DNA of 7,099 bases, taken from positions 1-7,099 of the forward strand of contig JAICUV010000179.1 of assembly GCA_025935655.1 (NCBI GenBank). Direction: 5' to 3'. The notes under the pieces are model-generated. The model had not been told where the DNA came from. It saw only the letters and a list, made by a program, of their open reading frames with translations, and made no database searches. This document shows positions 1 to 6,999 of this stretch, piece after piece. The translations under genes were made by a program, and so were the position numbers. Every line of letters begins with the position of its first letter. Within the stretch, counting starts at the first letter, position 1. The stretch is from Chloroflexota bacterium. GTDB lineage: Bacteria > Chloroflexota > Limnocylindria > Limnocylindrales > CSP1-4.

Positions 1-692
1 AGGTGCGCACCCACTACCCGCGCAGCCTCGACCACGAGGTCTCGATCATCCGCCAGGAGAAGCACCGCTTCCCCGCGAACGACGCGATCCCGCCGGTCGT
101 CGTGCCGGCGTTCATGGAGGAGCTCGTCGCGGAGCTGACCCACCTCGCGCGGCGCGCCCCGGAGATCAGCCAGCGCTCGGGCGTCTCGGTCCGCGTCTCG
201 GTCGCCAACATGGAGGTGCTGGAGGCCGCGGCCATCAAGCGCGCGGTCCGTCTCGGCGAGCCGGTCGCGGCGCCGCGGATCAGCGATCTCGGGGCGGTGC
301 TCGCATCCACGACGGGCAAGGTCGAGGTGGAGACGGTGGGCGAGGACACGCCCGAGGAGCGGATCGTCGAGCGGCTGGTGACGAAGGCGGTGTTCGCGAC
401 GTTCAACCGGCACGCATCGGTCGACCGCCTGGCCCCCGTCATCGAGGCGTTCGAGGACGGGCTCGTGCTCGAGACCGGCGAGCGGATCCCGTCCCGCGAT
501 TACGTGCGCTGGATGCGCGAGGTGCCCGGGATGGCGGAGGCGGTCGAGCGGCTGGGCACCTTCGACGCGAGCGACGGCGCCGAGGAACCCGCGCTCGTCG
601 CGTCGGCCGTGGAGTTCCTGCTGGAGGGGCTGCACCTCCAGCGGCGGCTCAACAAGGACCGCGGCCCGTCGGGCGTGACGTACCGGCGCTGA
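1..692 (+). CDS. Mg-chelatase/MoxR-like AAA+ ATPase, C-terminal part (5' end cut off)
   Basis: The frame is open from the first bases of the window (bases 1-2 finish an upstream codon) and ends with TGA at 690-692, giving about 229 C-terminal residues. The GTG at 3-5 is an internal valine, not a start. The P-loop and Walker B parts would lie upstream. What remains looks like the post-ATPase lid and C-terminal region of the Mg-chelatase-type AAA+ proteins found in actinobacteria and relatives (Rv0958-like). Signs are the stretch RSGVSVRVSVANME, which probably forms the sensor-2/lid helix, then PRISDLGAVLASTTGKVEVE and a helical tail. Such ATPases act in the cytosol as ATP-driven remodelling or metal-insertion subunits, with a VWA protein as partner, and that partner is the next gene 19 nt downstream. 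Nothing here links it to chlorophyll or cobalamin synthesis. The family call is fairly sure; the substrate is unknown. Confidence 0.8.
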   Translation, partial: VRTHYPRSLDHEVSIIRQEKHRFPANDAIPPVVVPAFMEELVAELTHLARRAPEISQRSGVSVRVSVANMEVLEAAAIKRAVRLGEPVAAPRISDLGAVLASTTGKVEVETVGEDTPEERIVERLVTKAVFATFNRHASVDRLAPVIEAFEDGLVLETGERIPSRDYVRWMREVPGMAEAVERLGTFDASDGAEEPALVASAVEFLLEGLHLQRRLNKDRGPSGVTYRR

Positions 693-711
693 CGCGCGAC
701 CCCGCACCGCC

Positions 712-2829
712 ATGGCGTTCCTGACCCCCGACCCGCGGCACCTCGACCGGACGGACCGGCCCGGGCCCCGGCGCGACCCGTCACTCGGCGGCGAGGCGCT
801 GTACCGCGCGTGGGACGGCTCGCAGGACGTCCCGGACCTGACCGCGGACGAGATCGTCGACGCGCTGGCGGACGACCTGCTCGAGCACGGCGACCTGGCC
901 GAGGCGCTGCGCGACCTGATGGACCGCGGGATCCCCGCCGGCGACCCATCGCGCGGCGACATGCGCGGCCTGCGCGACCTCCTCGACCGGCTCCGGGACC
1001 GGCGGCGGGACATCCTCGCCAGGGGCGACCTCGCGGACCCGCTGGCCGACGTGCGCCGGCAGCTCGACGAGATCGTGGAGCAGGAGCGCGCCGGGGTCCA
1101 GCGGCGACTCGACGAGACGGAGCCCGGCGCGGGCGCCGGCGACGCCCCCGACCCGGAGCTGTCCCGGATGCTCCGCTCGATCGCCGCGAAGCGGCTCGAC
1201 AGCCTGGACGCGCTCCCGCCCGACGTCGGCGCCCGCGTCCGCGCGCTGCAGGACTACGACTTCATCGACGGCGACGCCCGCCGGCGGTTCGAGGAGCTGG
1301 TCGACGGCCTGCGCCGGAGCATGCTCGACCGGCTGAGCCAGGGGCTCGCCGATGCCGTGAAGTCGATGCGGCCCGAGGACCTCGAGCCCCAGCGCGAGAT
1401 GGTCCGCGACCTCAACGGGCTCCTGGAGCGACGGGCGATGGGCGACGAGCCCCCGCAGCCGGACGTCGACGCGTTCCTCGCCCGACACGGCGCGTTCTTC
1501 CCGGGCGCGCGGAGCCTCGACGACGTCATCGAGCAGCTCGCGGATCGCATGGCGGCGATGCAGTCGCTGATGCGCTCCCTGTCGCCGGAGCAGCGGGCGG
1601 AGCTCCAGGACACGCTCGACGCGCTGCTTCGCGACGACCGGCTCAAGTGGGACCTCGCGCAGCTGGCCTCGAACCTGGACCAGGTCCTGCCCGGCGGGCT
1701 GGGTGAGCGCATCCGGTTCACGGGCGACCAGCCGATGGGCCTCGACGCGGCGCTCGACCAGCTCGGCCGGCTGCAGGCCCTCGACCGGCTCGAGGCGCAG
1801 CTCGACGGGGCGGGCGGGCCCGGGGACCTCGGGTCGATCGACCGCGGCGACGTCGCCGACCTGCTCGGGCCGGATGCCGCCCGCGATCTCGACGCGCTCG
1901 AGGACCTCGCCACGCGCCTGGAGCAGGCGGGCTACCTCGAGCGGGACGGCGACCGGCTGGAGCTCACCCCGCGCGGCCATCGCCGGATCGGCCAGCAGGT
2001 CCTCGACGAGCTGTTCGCGCGCCTCGAGCGGGACGCCTTCGGTGGCCACCGGCTCGACCGGACCGGCCGCGGGGGCGAGCGCGAGGAGACATCGAAGCCG
2101 TTCGAGTTCGGCGACCCGTTCCACCTCGACCTGCGGACCACGCTCGCGAACGCGCTGGCGCGCGAGGAGAACGCGCCCGCCCGCCGGGCGGCATCCAGCG
2201 CCGTGAAGCTCCGCCCGGGTGACTTCGAGGTCTACCGGACCGAGCACTCCACCTCCGCGTCGACCGTGCTGCTCGTGGACATGAGCCGCTCGATGCTGCT
2301 CCGCGACTGCTATCTCGCGGCGAAGAAGGTCGCGATCGCGCTCGACACGCTCATCCGCACCCAGTACCCGCGCGACAGCCTCGCGATCATCGGCTTCGCG
2401 TACTACGCCCGGGAGCTCCGGCCCGAGGCCCTCGCGGAGCTCAGCTGGCACACCTACGAGTACGGCACCAACCTCCAGCACGGGCTGCTCCTGGCGCGAC
2501 GGATCCTCGCCCGCAGCCGCTCGGCGAACAGGGAGATCGTCGTCATCACCGACGGGGAGCCCACCGCGCACTTCGAGGACGGCCAGGTGGAGTTCAGCTA
2601 CCCCCCGACGCGACGGACCATCCAGGAGACCCTGCGCGAGGTCGTGCGGTGCACGAAGGAGGGGATCACGATCAACACATTCATGCTCGACCGCACGCCC
2701 GCGCTCACCGAGTTCATCGGGTACCTGACCGAGCTCAACGGCGGGCGGGCGTTCTACGCCGAGCCCGAGAACCTCGGCGAGTACGTCCTCGTCGACTTCG
2801 TCAAGCGGCGAACGCGGCGCCTGACGTAG
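712..2829 (+). CDS. VWA-domain protein with intact MIDAS, partner of the upstream AAA+ ATPase
   Basis: A 705-residue cytosolic protein with no signal peptide or membrane segment. Near the N-terminus, residues 31-38 (YRAWDGSQ) match the tyrosine/tryptophan-DG(S/T)Q motif that opens this family, which supports the ATG at 712 although no Shine-Dalgarno is visible before it. Residues about 50-380 are Arg/Asp/Leu-rich and helical, probably partly coiled coil. Residues about 393-436 resemble a winged helix ending in LTPRGHRRIGQQVLDELF. The von Willebrand factor A domain spans about 515-690, with a complete metal-ion-dependent adhesion site: D523-x-S525-x-S527, T586 and D614 (in TDGEP). By analogy with chelatase D subunits and ViaA/CoxE-type proteins, it should bind a divalent cation and couple the AAA+ partner to a substrate. 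The 19-nt spacing from the ATPase gene indicates one operon. The role is inferred; the family is clear. Confidence 0.88.
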   Translation: MAFLTPDPRHLDRTDRPGPRRDPSLGGEALYRAWDGSQDVPDLTADEIVDALADDLLEHGDLAEALRDLMDRGIPAGDPSRGDMRGLRDLLDRLRDRRRDILARGDLADPLADVRRQLDEIVEQERAGVQRRLDETEPGAGAGDAPDPELSRMLRSIAAKRLDSLDALPPDVGARVRALQDYDFIDGDARRRFEELVDGLRRSMLDRLSQGLADAVKSMRPEDLEPQREMVRDLNGLLERRAMGDEPPQPDVDAFLARHGAFFPGARSLDDVIEQLADRMAAMQSLMRSLSPEQRAELQDTLDALLRDDRLKWDLAQLASNLDQVLPGGLGERIRFTGDQPMGLDAALDQLGRLQALDRLEAQLDGAGGPGDLGSIDRGDVADLLGPDAARDLDALEDLATRLEQAGYLERDGDRLELTPRGHRRIGQQVLDELFARLERDAFGGHRLDRTGRGGEREETSKPFEFGDPFHLDLRTTLANALAREENAPARRAASSAVKLRPGDFEVYRTEHSTSASTVLLVDMSRSMLLRDCYLAAKKVAIALDTLIRTQYPRDSLAIIGFAYYARELRPEALAELSWHTYEYGTNLQHGLLLARRILARSRSANREIVVITDGEPTAHFEDGQVEFSYPPTRRTIQETLREVVRCTKEGITINTFMLDRTPALTEFIGYLTELNGGRAFYAEPENLGEYVLVDFVKRRTRRLT

Positions 2830-2890
2830 AGTTCGGCCCGAGGCGCCCCATTCGATCCCGTCCGAGCCGGGCCGTGCGGGCGCCCACCCA

Positions 2891-2896
2891 GAGGAG
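2891..2896 (+). promoter_or_regulatory. Ribosome-binding site fixing a GTG start
   Basis: GAGGAG lies 5 nt before the GTG at 2902. It is the reason to start the membrane protein at this GTG, which also places the first hydrophobic helix directly at the N-terminus. Confidence 0.7.
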
Positions 2897-2901
2897 CGCC
2901 G

Positions 2902-3393
2902 GTGCTGCAGCTGTTCCTGTTTCTTCACGTGATGGGGGCAATCGCCGTCTTCGGGCCCACGTTCGCGTTCCCCGTGATCGCGCGACATGCGTCCCAGGCG
3001 CCACAGCACGGTCATTTCGCCGCCGTGGTCAGCGACGCGATCGAGCGCCGGATCGTCATCCCCGGCGCGATCGTCCAGGGGATCACGGGCGTCGCGCTGA
3101 TCCTCATCCTCGGCGCGGACCTGACGAGCCCGGCCTACCGATGGCTGGTCGCCGGGATCATCCTGTACCTCATCGCGGTGCTCTACGCCGTGTTCGTCCA
3201 GGCCCCCGCGGCCACGCGGATGGTGGAGCTCACCGCCGGGGGTCCGCCGGCCGGTCCGCCGCCCGAGGGCGCCCCCGCCGGGCCGCCCCCCGCGATCGCG
3301 GCGACCGCGAAGCAGCTCCAGCGCGGCGGGATGATCCTCACGGTCCTGATCGTCCTGATCGTGATCCTGATGGTGACCAAGCCGGGGGTCTGA
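2902..3393 (+). CDS. Small four-helix membrane protein, probably DUF2269-like
   Basis: A 163-residue integral membrane protein with a GTG start. Hydrophobic segments lie at about residues 3-26, 51-72, 79-100 and 143-159. The first begins LFLFLHVMGAIAVFG, where a histidine-glycine pattern in helix 1 resembles the DUF2269 group of predicted membrane proteins of about 150-160 residues; this assignment is from memory of the pattern and is tentative. Between helices 3 and 4, residues 113-131 are almost only Gly, Pro and Ala with two copies of AGPPP, a low-complexity loop that looks like a lineage-specific insertion. The gene starts 72 nt after the VWA gene and could be read from the same transcript, but no functional link is evident. 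The function is unknown; H9 and the compact bundle could suggest a cofactor- or quinone-related role, which is speculation. Confidence 0.75.
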   Translation: MLQLFLFLHVMGAIAVFGPTFAFPVIARHASQAPQHGHFAAVVSDAIERRIVIPGAIVQGITGVALILILGADLTSPAYRWLVAGIILYLIAVLYAVFVQAPAATRMVELTAGGPPAGPPPEGAPAGPPPAIAATAKQLQRGGMILTVLIVLIVILMVTKPGV

Positions 3394-3398
3394 CGCTC

Positions 3399-3439
3399 CG
3401 GCGCGCTGCGCCGCGCGACTCCCGGGCCCATGCGGCCCG
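3399..3439 (+). terminator. Tandem GC-rich inverted repeats, possible weak terminator
   Basis: Just after the stop of the membrane-protein gene there are two perfect 6-bp inverted repeats: CGGCGC (3399-3404) with GCGCCG (3408-3413) around a 3-nt loop, and CGGGCC (3423-3428) with GGCCCG (3434-3439) around a 5-nt loop. Neither is followed by a run of T, so they would not be classical intrinsic terminators. In a genome this GC-rich, short GC inverted repeats also arise by chance. Confidence 0.25.
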
Positions 3440-3532
3440 TCCCGGCGGGCCAAGCAGCCCGCCGCTCCGGACCACCCGCACGCCCGGGGCGTCCCGTTGT
3501 GCCCGTGTCCGGCGCCGTCCGCACGCGGCATG

Positions 3533-3557
3533 CTGGTGGTGCCCCAGCCTGGTGGTG
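3533..3557. repeat. 9-bp direct repeat upstream of the aldolase gene
   Basis: CTGGTGGTG occurs at 3533-3541 and again at 3549-3557, a spacing of 16 bp. The pair lies about 60-85 bp before the aldolase start and upstream of the possible -10 element. It could be a regulator-binding site, but the repeat is short and simple. Confidence 0.35.
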
Positions 3558-3583
3558 ACCCCTGCCCGCTGCCGGTCCCCGGG

Positions 3584-3589
3584 TACCAT
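3584..3589 (+). promoter_or_regulatory. Possible -10 element for the aldolase gene
   Basis: TACCAT, in the context GGGTACCATC, matches four of six positions of TATAAT in the pattern TAnnnT. It lies 29 nt before the ATG at 3619, which would give a leader of about 20-25 nt holding the AGGAG ribosome site at 3605-3609. No good -35 hexamer is found at 16-19 nt; GTGACC at 3555-3560 is too far away (23 nt). Confidence 0.3.
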
Positions 3590-3618
3590 CACCCTCGACA
3601 CCACAGGAGACCCGCCCG

Positions 3619-5019
3619 ATGCCGCACGTCGCCACGTCGCCCGCCGACCTTCTCGCCCGCCTGTCGGGCATCGCCCGCGTCGAGGGGGGCCGCCTGGTCA
3701 TCGACGACGCGGCACGCTTTCGGTCCCAGGCCGCGGCCGACCTCGCGTGGACGGCGGCGTTCACCACCGACGATCCGACCGCGGAGGCCGTGCGCTGGAT
3801 CGTGTGGGAGGCGAGCCAGGCGCTCGGCGCCCGCTCCGCGAGCATCCACGAGCTGTACATGGCCCGCGCGCGCGGCGAGATCTCCGGCTTCACCGTCCCC
3901 GCGCTCAACATCCGCGTGGCGACGTTCGACATGGCCCGCACGTTCTACGAGACCGCCGCCCGGGCAGACGTCGGGGCCGTGATCTTCGAGCTCGCCCGGT
4001 CGGAGCAGACGTACACCTACCAGCGGCCGATGGACTACGTGACATCGGTCCTCGCGGGTGCGCTCGCCGCCGGCTGGAGTGCGCCGGTGTTCATCCAGGG
4101 CGACCACTACCAGTTCAACGCGAAGAAGTACGCGGCCGACCCGGAGACGATGACCGAGGAGATCCGCCGGGCCTGCCGGCTGGCCATCGACGCCGGCTAT
4201 CGCAACATCGACATCGACAGCAGCACGCTGGTCGACCTGTCGAAGGCCAACGTGGACGAGGAGCAGCACGAGAACTACACGCGCGCCGCCGAGCTCACCG
4301 CCCTGATCCGGGAGCTCGAGACGGACGGCGTGACGGTGAGCGTCGGCGGCGAGATCGGCGAGGTCGGCAAGGAGAACTCGACGGTCGGGGAGCTGCGCGC
4401 GTACCTCGACGGCTACGCGGCGGAGCTCGCGAGGCGCGCCCCGGGCGCCAAGGGCCTGTCCAAGGTCAGCGTCCAGACGGGAACCAGCCACGGCGGCGTC
4501 CCGCTGCCCGGCGGCGGCGTGGCCGCGGTCAAGCTCGACTTCAACGTCCTCCGCGAGCTGGGCGAGGTCGCCCGCGAGTACGGCCTCGCCGGCGCGGTCC
4601 AGCACGGCGCCTCGACCCTCCCGGACGAGCTGTTCCACCACTTCCCGGCGGTCGAGACGGCGGAGATCCACCTCGCCACGGGGTTCCAGAACGCCGCCTA
4701 CGACCACCCGGCGTTCCCCGCCGCGCTCAAGGACGAGATCAACGCCTGGCTACGCGAGCACGCCGCGGACGAGCGCAAGGACGGCCAGACCGAGGAGCAG
4801 TTCCTCTACACGACGCGCAAGAAGGCCATCGGGCCGTTCAAGCGCCAGCTGTGGGACCTTCCGACCAAGGACGAGATCCTGGCGTCCCAGTCGGCCAAGC
4901 TCGCGTTCCTGTTCACGGAGCTCCGCGTCAACGGCTCCATGGCGCTCGTCGAGCGGTACGTCACGCCGACGCCGGTGTCGCGCCCCATCCCCGAGGCGCT
5001 CAAGGCCGCGGCCGGCTGA
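3619..5019 (+). CDS. Class II (zinc-dependent) fructose-bisphosphate-aldolase family protein, long divergent form
   Basis: A 466-residue cytosolic protein; AGGAG sits 9 nt before the ATG. The core is a class II aldolase TIM barrel starting near residue 93 (GFTVPALNIR). Catalytic and metal residues can be placed: D162 and H163 in QGDHYQF (general acid/base and zinc ligand), E245 in GGEIGEVG, H291 in GTSHGG (zinc ligand) and H329 in VQHGAS (zinc ligand). Such enzymes cleave or form ketose bisphosphates with dihydroxyacetone phosphate, in glycolysis and gluconeogenesis. Usual members have roughly 280-360 residues. This one has about 90 extra N-terminal residues and about 100 extra C-terminal residues, ending in a conserved-looking QFLYTTRKKAIGPFKRQLW segment. 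The phosphate-binding HGGSG is HGAST here, and the usual NxxTD region reads HLATGFQ (351-357). Fructose-1,6-bisphosphate is therefore likely but not certain as substrate. The acetyltransferase gene follows after 40 nt. Confidence 0.85.
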   Translation: MPHVATSPADLLARLSGIARVEGGRLVIDDAARFRSQAAADLAWTAAFTTDDPTAEAVRWIVWEASQALGARSASIHELYMARARGEISGFTVPALNIRVATFDMARTFYETAARADVGAVIFELARSEQTYTYQRPMDYVTSVLAGALAAGWSAPVFIQGDHYQFNAKKYAADPETMTEEIRRACRLAIDAGYRNIDIDSSTLVDLSKANVDEEQHENYTRAAELTALIRELETDGVTVSVGGEIGEVGKENSTVGELRAYLDGYAAELARRAPGAKGLSKVSVQTGTSHGGVPLPGGGVAAVKLDFNVLRELGEVAREYGLAGAVQHGASTLPDELFHHFPAVETAEIHLATGFQNAAYDHPAFPAALKDEINAWLREHAADERKDGQTEEQFLYTTRKKAIGPFKRQLWDLPTKDEILASQSAKLAFLFTELRVNGSMALVERYVTPTPVSRPIPEALKAAAG

Positions 5020-5059
5020 ACCCTCGCGCAGTGATCCTCGTCCGCATCAGCGTCCGCGC

Positions 5060-5632
5060 ATGAGCGACGACGTCGCCCCGCCCGACGCGTCGTCCGCGGA
5101 CGCGCTCCCCGTGACCGTCCGCCTCGAGGTCACGGGCGACGAGCCCGGCGTCCGGGACGTGGAGCTGGCCGCGTTCGCTGGCCCGGAAGAGGCGGCGATC
5201 GTGGACCGGATCCGCGCGGAGGCGCCCGCCGGCTGGCTGAGCCTGGTCGCGGTGGACGCGTCCGGCGCGATCGTCGGGCACCTGCTGCTCTCCCCCTGTC
5301 CGGTGGAGGACGAGGAGGGGAGCATGCTCGCCACGGTCCTTGCGATCGGCCCGGTTGCCGTGCAGCCGTCCGTCCAGTACCGGGGCGTGGGCTCCGCGCT
5401 CATGCACGCCGCGATGTCGCTCGCCATCGCACGCGGCGCCCCCGCGCTCGTGTTGCTCGGCCACGCGGACTACTACCCGCGGTTCGGGTTCGGGTCCGCG
5501 CGCGACGTCGGCCTCCAGCCGCCCGCCGAGGCGTGGCCGGATGACGTCTGGATGGCCCGCCGGCTGCCGGCGTGGGACGAGTCGATGCGCGGCATCGTGC
5601 GCTACCCGGAGGCGTTCGGGCCGCTTGCCTGA
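5060..5632 (+). CDS. GNAT-family N-acetyltransferase (YhbS-like)
   Basis: A 190-residue cytosolic protein of the GNAT fold. The domain starts near V18 (VTVRLEV). Its beta4 strand runs into IGPVAVQPSVQ, followed by the acetyl-CoA pyrophosphate loop Q106-Y-R-G-V-G-S-A, which fits the Q/R-x-x-G-x-G/A motif. The later LLGHADYYPRFGFGSA segment is typical of the YhbS/COG3153 subgroup, where a tyrosine in YYPRFGF sits near the active site. It should transfer an acetyl group from acetyl-CoA to an amine of a small molecule or protein; the acceptor cannot be told. No Shine-Dalgarno is visible before the ATG, but the only other in-frame candidate (GTG at 5111) would start at the domain edge and also lacks one. 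The gap of 40 nt after the aldolase gene, without an obvious promoter, suggests co-transcription. Confidence 0.85.
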   Translation: MSDDVAPPDASSADALPVTVRLEVTGDEPGVRDVELAAFAGPEEAAIVDRIRAEAPAGWLSLVAVDASGAIVGHLLLSPCPVEDEEGSMLATVLAIGPVAVQPSVQYRGVGSALMHAAMSLAIARGAPALVLLGHADYYPRFGFGSARDVGLQPPAEAWPDDVWMARRLPAWDESMRGIVRYPEAFGPLA

Positions 5633-5654
5633 CGCGCGCCACCTGCCGTATCGT
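5625..5654 (+). promoter_or_regulatory. Candidate sigma70-type promoter for the methyltransferase gene
   Basis: TTGCCT (5625-5630, overlapping the end of the acetyltransferase gene) and TATCGT (5649-5654) are separated by 18 nt and each match four of six consensus positions. Transcription would start near 5661, leaving a leader of about 50 nt before the ATG at 5711. This is the best promoter-like pair in the window, judged by eye only. Confidence 0.4.
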
Positions 5655-5710
5655 CGCGCGCACGTCGGTCGAGCCTCCGTCGCACGTCCCTGCGCACCAA
5701 GGAGTTCCCG

Positions 5711-6811
5711 ATGTCCGTGTCCCACCCGTCCGGCGCGTCCGACGCCGCCCGCCGCGACGCCCTCGCCGGCCGCCTGTTCGAGGCGACGCTCGGCGCATTC
5801 GACCTCCTCGCGGTCCAGCTCGGGCTCGAGCTCGGCCTGTACGCGGCCCTCCGGGACCGCGGGCCGCTGACCCCGCTGGAGCTCGCGTCGCGGGCCGGCA
5901 TCGCCGCCCGCTACGCCCGCGAGTGGCTCGAGCACCAGGCCGTCGGCGGGCTGCTCGACGTCGTCGCGCGGGCGGACGACCCGGATGCCCGGCGCTACGC
6001 GCTGCCGGCCGGTCACGCGGACGTCCTGCTGGACCCCGAGAACCCCTCGACGATGGCGCCGATGCCCCTCGTGCTGCTCGCCGCGACGCGGGCATGGCCG
6101 GACCTCCTGGCCGCGTACCGCACGGGCGGGGGCGTTGACTGGAACACCTACCCGCTCATCTCCGAGGCCCAGGAGGCGGCGAACCGCCCGGTGTTCCGGC
6201 ATCTCCTCGCCCAGGAGTGGCTGCCGGCGATCCCGGACGTCCACGAGCGCCTGCTGGCGGGCGGTGCTCGGGTCGCGGACGTCGCGTCGGGCGGCGGCTG
6301 GTCGTCGATCGCGATGGGTCGCGCCTATCCGGGGATCGAGGTCCACGGCCTCGACCTCGACGCCGAGGCGGTGGCGCGCGCGACGGCTAAGGCCCAGGCG
6401 GCGGGGCTCGCCGACCGGGTGACGTTCCACGTCGTGGATGCGCAGGACCACGGCCTGGACGGCACGTTCGACCTGGTGACGGTGTTCGAGGCGGTTCACG
6501 ACATGGCGCGGCCGGCCGAGGTCCTGGCCGCCGCCCGACGGCTCCTCGCGCCGGGAGGCACGGTGCTCGTCATGGACGAGAAGGTCGCCGAGACGTTCAC
6601 GGCGCCGGGCGACGAGATCGAGCGGCTGATGTACGGCTACAGCCTGTTCTTCTGCCTCGCCAACGGCCTGGCCGACCCGCCGAGCGTGGGCACCGGGACC
6701 GTGATGCGGCCGGCGACGCTGCGCGCCTACGCCGAGGCGGCCGGGTTCGCCGAGGTCACCGTGCTGCCGATCGAGCACGACGTGTTCCGGTTCTACCGGC
6801 TCGATCCGTAG
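5711..6811 (+). CDS. SAM-dependent class I methyltransferase with N-terminal winged helix (Rv2258c-like)
   Basis: A 366-residue cytosolic enzyme. AAGGAG (5699-5704) lies 6 nt before the ATG, the clearest ribosome site among the complete genes. Residues about 28-86 form a winged-helix dimerisation domain with the RYAREWL motif (67-73), as in the mycobacterial Rv2258c group (about 350 residues). The Rossmann methyltransferase domain covers about 185-320: motif I is D190-V-A-S-G-G-G196, the ribose-binding acidic residue is D215 in HGLDLD, and D243-A-Q-D probably contacts adenine. LLAPGGTVLVMDE follows as the post-motif strand. The C-terminal part (MRPATLRAYAEAAGF) is typical of small-molecule methyltransferases. 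The winged helix in this group shapes the dimer and substrate pocket and is not proof of DNA binding. The substrate is unknown. The gene probably has its own promoter. Confidence 0.87.
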   Translation: MSVSHPSGASDAARRDALAGRLFEATLGAFDLLAVQLGLELGLYAALRDRGPLTPLELASRAGIAARYAREWLEHQAVGGLLDVVARADDPDARRYALPAGHADVLLDPENPSTMAPMPLVLLAATRAWPDLLAAYRTGGGVDWNTYPLISEAQEAANRPVFRHLLAQEWLPAIPDVHERLLAGGARVADVASGGGWSSIAMGRAYPGIEVHGLDLDAEAVARATAKAQAAGLADRVTFHVVDAQDHGLDGTFDLVTVFEAVHDMARPAEVLAAARRLLAPGGTVLVMDEKVAETFTAPGDEIERLMYGYSLFFCLANGLADPPSVGTGTVMRPATLRAYAEAAGFAEVTVLPIEHDVFRFYRLDP

Positions 6812-6958
6812 CCCGCGCGAGGGCCTGTTGCGGCGGGCGCGCCGGTGGACATCCCACGTTGACGAGCCCCATCGCGACGCCTGGTGTCCGCGCCAAGCCC
6901 GGCCCGGGAGGGTGGCCCGGCGAATCCGGCGAGCCCACGCGTTCTGGACCAGGCGCTG

Positions 6959-6976
6959 GCGCCGTCGATACGGCGC
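6959..6976. promoter_or_regulatory. Perfect 7-bp inverted repeat before the partial permease gene
   Basis: GCGCCGT (6959-6965) and ACGGCGC (6970-6976) are exact reverse complements around a CGAT loop. The element ends 11 nt before the ribosome-binding site of the gene at 7000. It could be an RNA hairpin in the leader, an operator, or the stem of a terminator of the preceding gene. No T run follows, which speaks against an intrinsic terminator. Confidence 0.45.
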
Positions 6977-6987
6977 GGCTGAGGGAT

Positions 6988-6993
6988 GGAGGA
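6988..6993 (+). promoter_or_regulatory. Strong ribosome-binding site for the GTG-started gene at the window end
   Basis: GGAGGA lies 6 nt before the GTG at 7000. It is a near-perfect Shine-Dalgarno and is the main argument that a real gene starts here, although only 100 bases of it are visible. Confidence 0.7.
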
Positions 6994-6999
6994 ACTGCC

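Noticed and set aside
2827..2832. TAGAGT as a -10 element for the membrane-protein gene
   Set aside because: It overlaps the stop codon of the VWA gene and has no matching -35 hexamer at an acceptable distance.
2834..2874. Inverted repeat CGGCCCG/CGGGCCG after the VWA gene as a terminator
   Set aside because: The 7-bp arms are separated by 27 nt, there is no T run, and such GC words recur by chance here. It is too weak to call.
781..3531. A 916-codon open frame on the minus strand across the VWA and membrane-protein genes
   Set aside because: Its codons are in register with the sense codons, so it could only be stopped by TTA, CTA or TCA in the sense frames, which this GC-rich genome avoids. 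Its translation is low-complexity Arg/Glu/Val-rich, while the + strand encodes recognisable VWA and membrane domains.
2649..5063. An 804-codon open frame on the plus strand
   Set aside because: It is an out-of-frame shadow of the VWA, membrane-protein and aldolase genes. The product is Arg/Pro/Ala-rich without any domain, and it crosses the real gene ends and ribosome sites.
6811..6838. GCCCGC/GCGGGC repeat at the methyltransferase stop as a terminator
   Set aside because: It has a 6-bp stem with a 16-nt loop and no T run, so it is not distinguishable from background GC-rich sequence.
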